Source: Niastella sp966212235 (GTDB lineage: Bacteria; Bacteroidota; Bacteroidia; Chitinophagales; Chitinophagaceae). From it: a stretch of 64,000 nt of DNA. The position numbers and the translations under genes were made by a program. Below the pieces are notes generated by a model, which was not told the DNA's origin, searched no databases, and saw nothing but the letters and a program-made list of their open reading frames with translations. Within the stretch, counting starts at the first letter, position 1, and each line of letters starts with the position of its first letter. Of this stretch, positions 62,596 to 64,000 are shown piece by piece. Location: assembly GCA_966212235.1 (NCBI GenBank), contig CBIHPP010000002.1, positions 680,187-744,186 of the forward strand, written 5' to 3'.

Positions 62596-63588
62596 ATGAG
62601 CTGGAAAGCCTTGCTGGCAATGGGCACTGCCCTTATAGTCATCGTTTCCTGGACCGCCATCAGTCGCCGGGCTGCCCTGCCCGCTACAGATCAGGCGACT
62701 GAAAAGCTGGTGATCCGGCAGATCGGTCACCAATTGCTGTTACAGGCAGGTGATTCCTCCTCCCGCATCCTTCCTGTGGAAGAGCGGGCAAGACGGGATT
62801 ACCTGATCAAGTTTGCGGCACCTTTTACCTTTGTGCCCGATGCTTTGGTGGCTACTGTGCGCCGGGTGGTAGCGGCCAACGGCCTGCCATCCAGTTACCT
62901 CGTGGAAGTGATCCATTGTGCTCCATCGGCCGAAGTGATCTACGGATACCAGATATATAAAGACAGTGCCCGCAATGTAGTACCCTGCCTGGGTCGCAGG
63001 CAGGAAAAAGCTTGTTACAATATCCGGATCAGGTTTACAGAAACCGAGGTGGCCGGCATGGACCCGTTTTCAAGCGGCCTGCTGGCAGGTAGCCTACTGG
63101 CTATTCTATTAAGTTTATTATTTCGCGCCCTGTATATAAGAAAAAGAAAAACAACCGGCAAGGCAGGCAATATGCCAGCCCTGGGTACCTCAACCGGGAT
63201 AACGATGGATAGTTCAGGGCCGCAAAACATTCAACCAGATCTGCCACTGTCAGCAATTAAACAGGAAGTGCCGGCGCCATCGGGTATTGCTATTGGTAAC
63301 CTGCTTTTCTTCCGGGAAAGTCAGCAACTGGTAGCTGGTTCATCCATCATTCCACTCACAGCCAAAGAAGCCAAACTATTGCACGTTTTTGCCAACGCCC
63401 AGCAGGAAATGATAGATCGTGATCAGTTGATGAAACAAGTGTGGGAAGATGAAGGCGTCATCGTTGGCCGGAGCCTGGATATGTTCGTCTCGAAATTGCG
63501 TAAAAAGTTGCAGGCGGATCCACGCGTGAGTATCCTGAATGTGCATGGCAAAGGGTATAAGCTGGCCATTGGTCAAATGGCGTGCTGA
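62596..63588 (+). CDS. Membrane-anchored winged-helix transcriptional regulator
   Basis: 330-aa protein with an N-terminal signal-anchor (ALLAMGTALIVIVSWTAI), an extracytoplasmic domain of about 130 residues (with a Cys pair near CLGRRQEKACYN), a second transmembrane helix (GLLAGSLLAILLSLLFRAL, about 155-173) and a C-terminal OmpR/PhoB-type winged helix (IPLTAKEAKLLHVFANAQQ, DRDQLMKQVWED, LDMFVSKLRKKL, VHGKGYKL). The layout resembles ToxR/CadC-like one-component regulators with the DNA-binding domain at the C terminus. The divergent YceI gene is a possible target. Confidence 0.85.
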   Translation: MSWKALLAMGTALIVIVSWTAISRRAALPATDQATEKLVIRQIGHQLLLQAGDSSSRILPVEERARRDYLIKFAAPFTFVPDALVATVRRVVAANGLPSSYLVEVIHCAPSAEVIYGYQIYKDSARNVVPCLGRRQEKACYNIRIRFTETEVAGMDPFSSGLLAGSLLAILLSLLFRALYIRKRKTTGKAGNMPALGTSTGITMDSSGPQNIQPDLPLSAIKQEVPAPSGIAIGNLLFFRESQQLVAGSSIIPLTAKEAKLLHVFANAQQEMIDRDQLMKQVWEDEGVIVGRSLDMFVSKLRKKLQADPRVSILNVHGKGYKLAIGQMAC

Positions 63589-64000
63589 ATGATCCTATTG
63601 CCCCTGTTATGTACTCGTCTCATCTTACCATCTACGCACCAACAGTAGCTTTTTATAGATCTTCCGTGCGCATTTATATATTAACCGAAGCTTTTTATGC
63701 ATTATCACTCGCCTTTTTTAGTATATCCCTTACAAGTCATATTGTTTCGATACCTTTTATGACTCGTCAGTAGCCTAATTTAGAACGTTAGTAGCCAAAT
63801 ATGGTGTACTGATAGCTTTTTTAAGATCGTATGTTGCTTACTTACAATCTGAAATTGGCTATTGGTGTGGCAAAAAAAGCAATTGATGCACTGAAAATGC
63901 GAAGGAATGCACCATAAAAAGCAACGTACGCACCATAAAAAGCTACTGTTGAGTCATAGTTAGCTTTGGATGAGTCATAAAAGGTAAGGGACGCACTAAA
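63589..64000. repeat. Degenerate 21-nt periodic array with phased A/T tracts
   Basis: From about 63648 to the window end the sequence divides into consecutive 21-nt units (63648, 63669, 63690, 63711, 63732, 63753 and so on to 63984) with GC or CC near each boundary. Left units read GCTTTTTAT after the boundary; right units read CATAAAAA before it. Exact inverted pairs exist: 17 nt (63640-63656 with 63935-63951) and 15 nt (63751-63765 with 63972-63986). No gene is credible; the 63-codon ORF at 63582-63773 only reflects the period as heptapeptides. The array continues beyond the window. Confidence 0.7.

Noticed and set aside
63589..64000. CRISPR array
   Set aside because: Units are 21 nt with no alternation of constant repeats and unique spacers, and orientation changes within the array.

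Overview
The window looks like chromosome of a Bacteroidetes bacterium, most likely family Chitinophagaceae (Niastella or Chitinophaga relatives). The grounds are several secreted proteins with C-terminal type IX secretion (T9SS) sorting domains, Bacteroidetes-type lipoproteins, a MocR regulator paired with a pyridoxamine-oxidase-like gene, and promoter-like TAnnTTTG boxes. No tRNA, rRNA, CRISPR array or insertion sequence was recognised.

1-5.75 kb: a tight plus-strand operon for reductive pyrimidine catabolism. It holds the 3' end of an NCS1 transporter, dihydropyrimidinase, a beta-ureidopropionase-type nitrilase, and the two subunits of NAD-dependent dihydropyrimidine dehydrogenase (PreT, PreA). 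A rho-independent terminator closes it.

5.9-34.8 kb: a complete extracellular contractile injection system (eCIS, a phage-tail-like particle), all on the plus strand. The order is Pvc16-like cap protein (DUF4255), a 410-aa accessory protein, sheath, two tube proteins, DUF5908 peptide, LysM protein, VgrG-like spike, PAAR tip, gp25, baseplate J, a second large baseplate protein, a 1418-aa PKD-domain protein (candidate fibre), tape measure, two DUF4157 proteins (candidate cargo) and an AAA+ ATPase. The first cargo, 1721 aa, combines a DUF4157 domain, a papain-like Cys-His domain, three 140-residue repeats and a C-terminal HAE/PCxxC motif of zinc-dependent nucleoside-deaminase toxins. The second has a Lys/Glu/Asp-rich 14-residue repeat, DUF4157 and a separate HExxH motif. 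Capsid, terminase and T6SS membrane-complex genes are absent, which separates it from prophage and T6SS.

35-47 kb: secreted and regulatory accessory genes. These are a zincin-like protease and a glycosidase-like protein that share a beta/gamma-crystallin plus T9SS tail, a PNPOx-like/MocR divergent pair, a lone receiver protein behind an FNR-type box, a TauE/SafE permease, a GH12 lipoprotein, a CAP-domain lipoprotein, and a 14-repeat Ycf48-like beta-propeller protein.

47-64 kb: a Crp/Fnr regulator, a DUF4082/FN3 lipoprotein, a frameshifted GAPDH remnant, an esterase, a GMC oxidoreductase, a lyase-like protein with ricin-type lectin domain, a TlpA-like thioredoxin protein, a slipin, a DinB protein, a YceI lipoprotein and a membrane-anchored winged-helix regulator. 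The last 350 bases are a degenerate array with an exact 21-nt period and phased A/T tracts, running off the window end.
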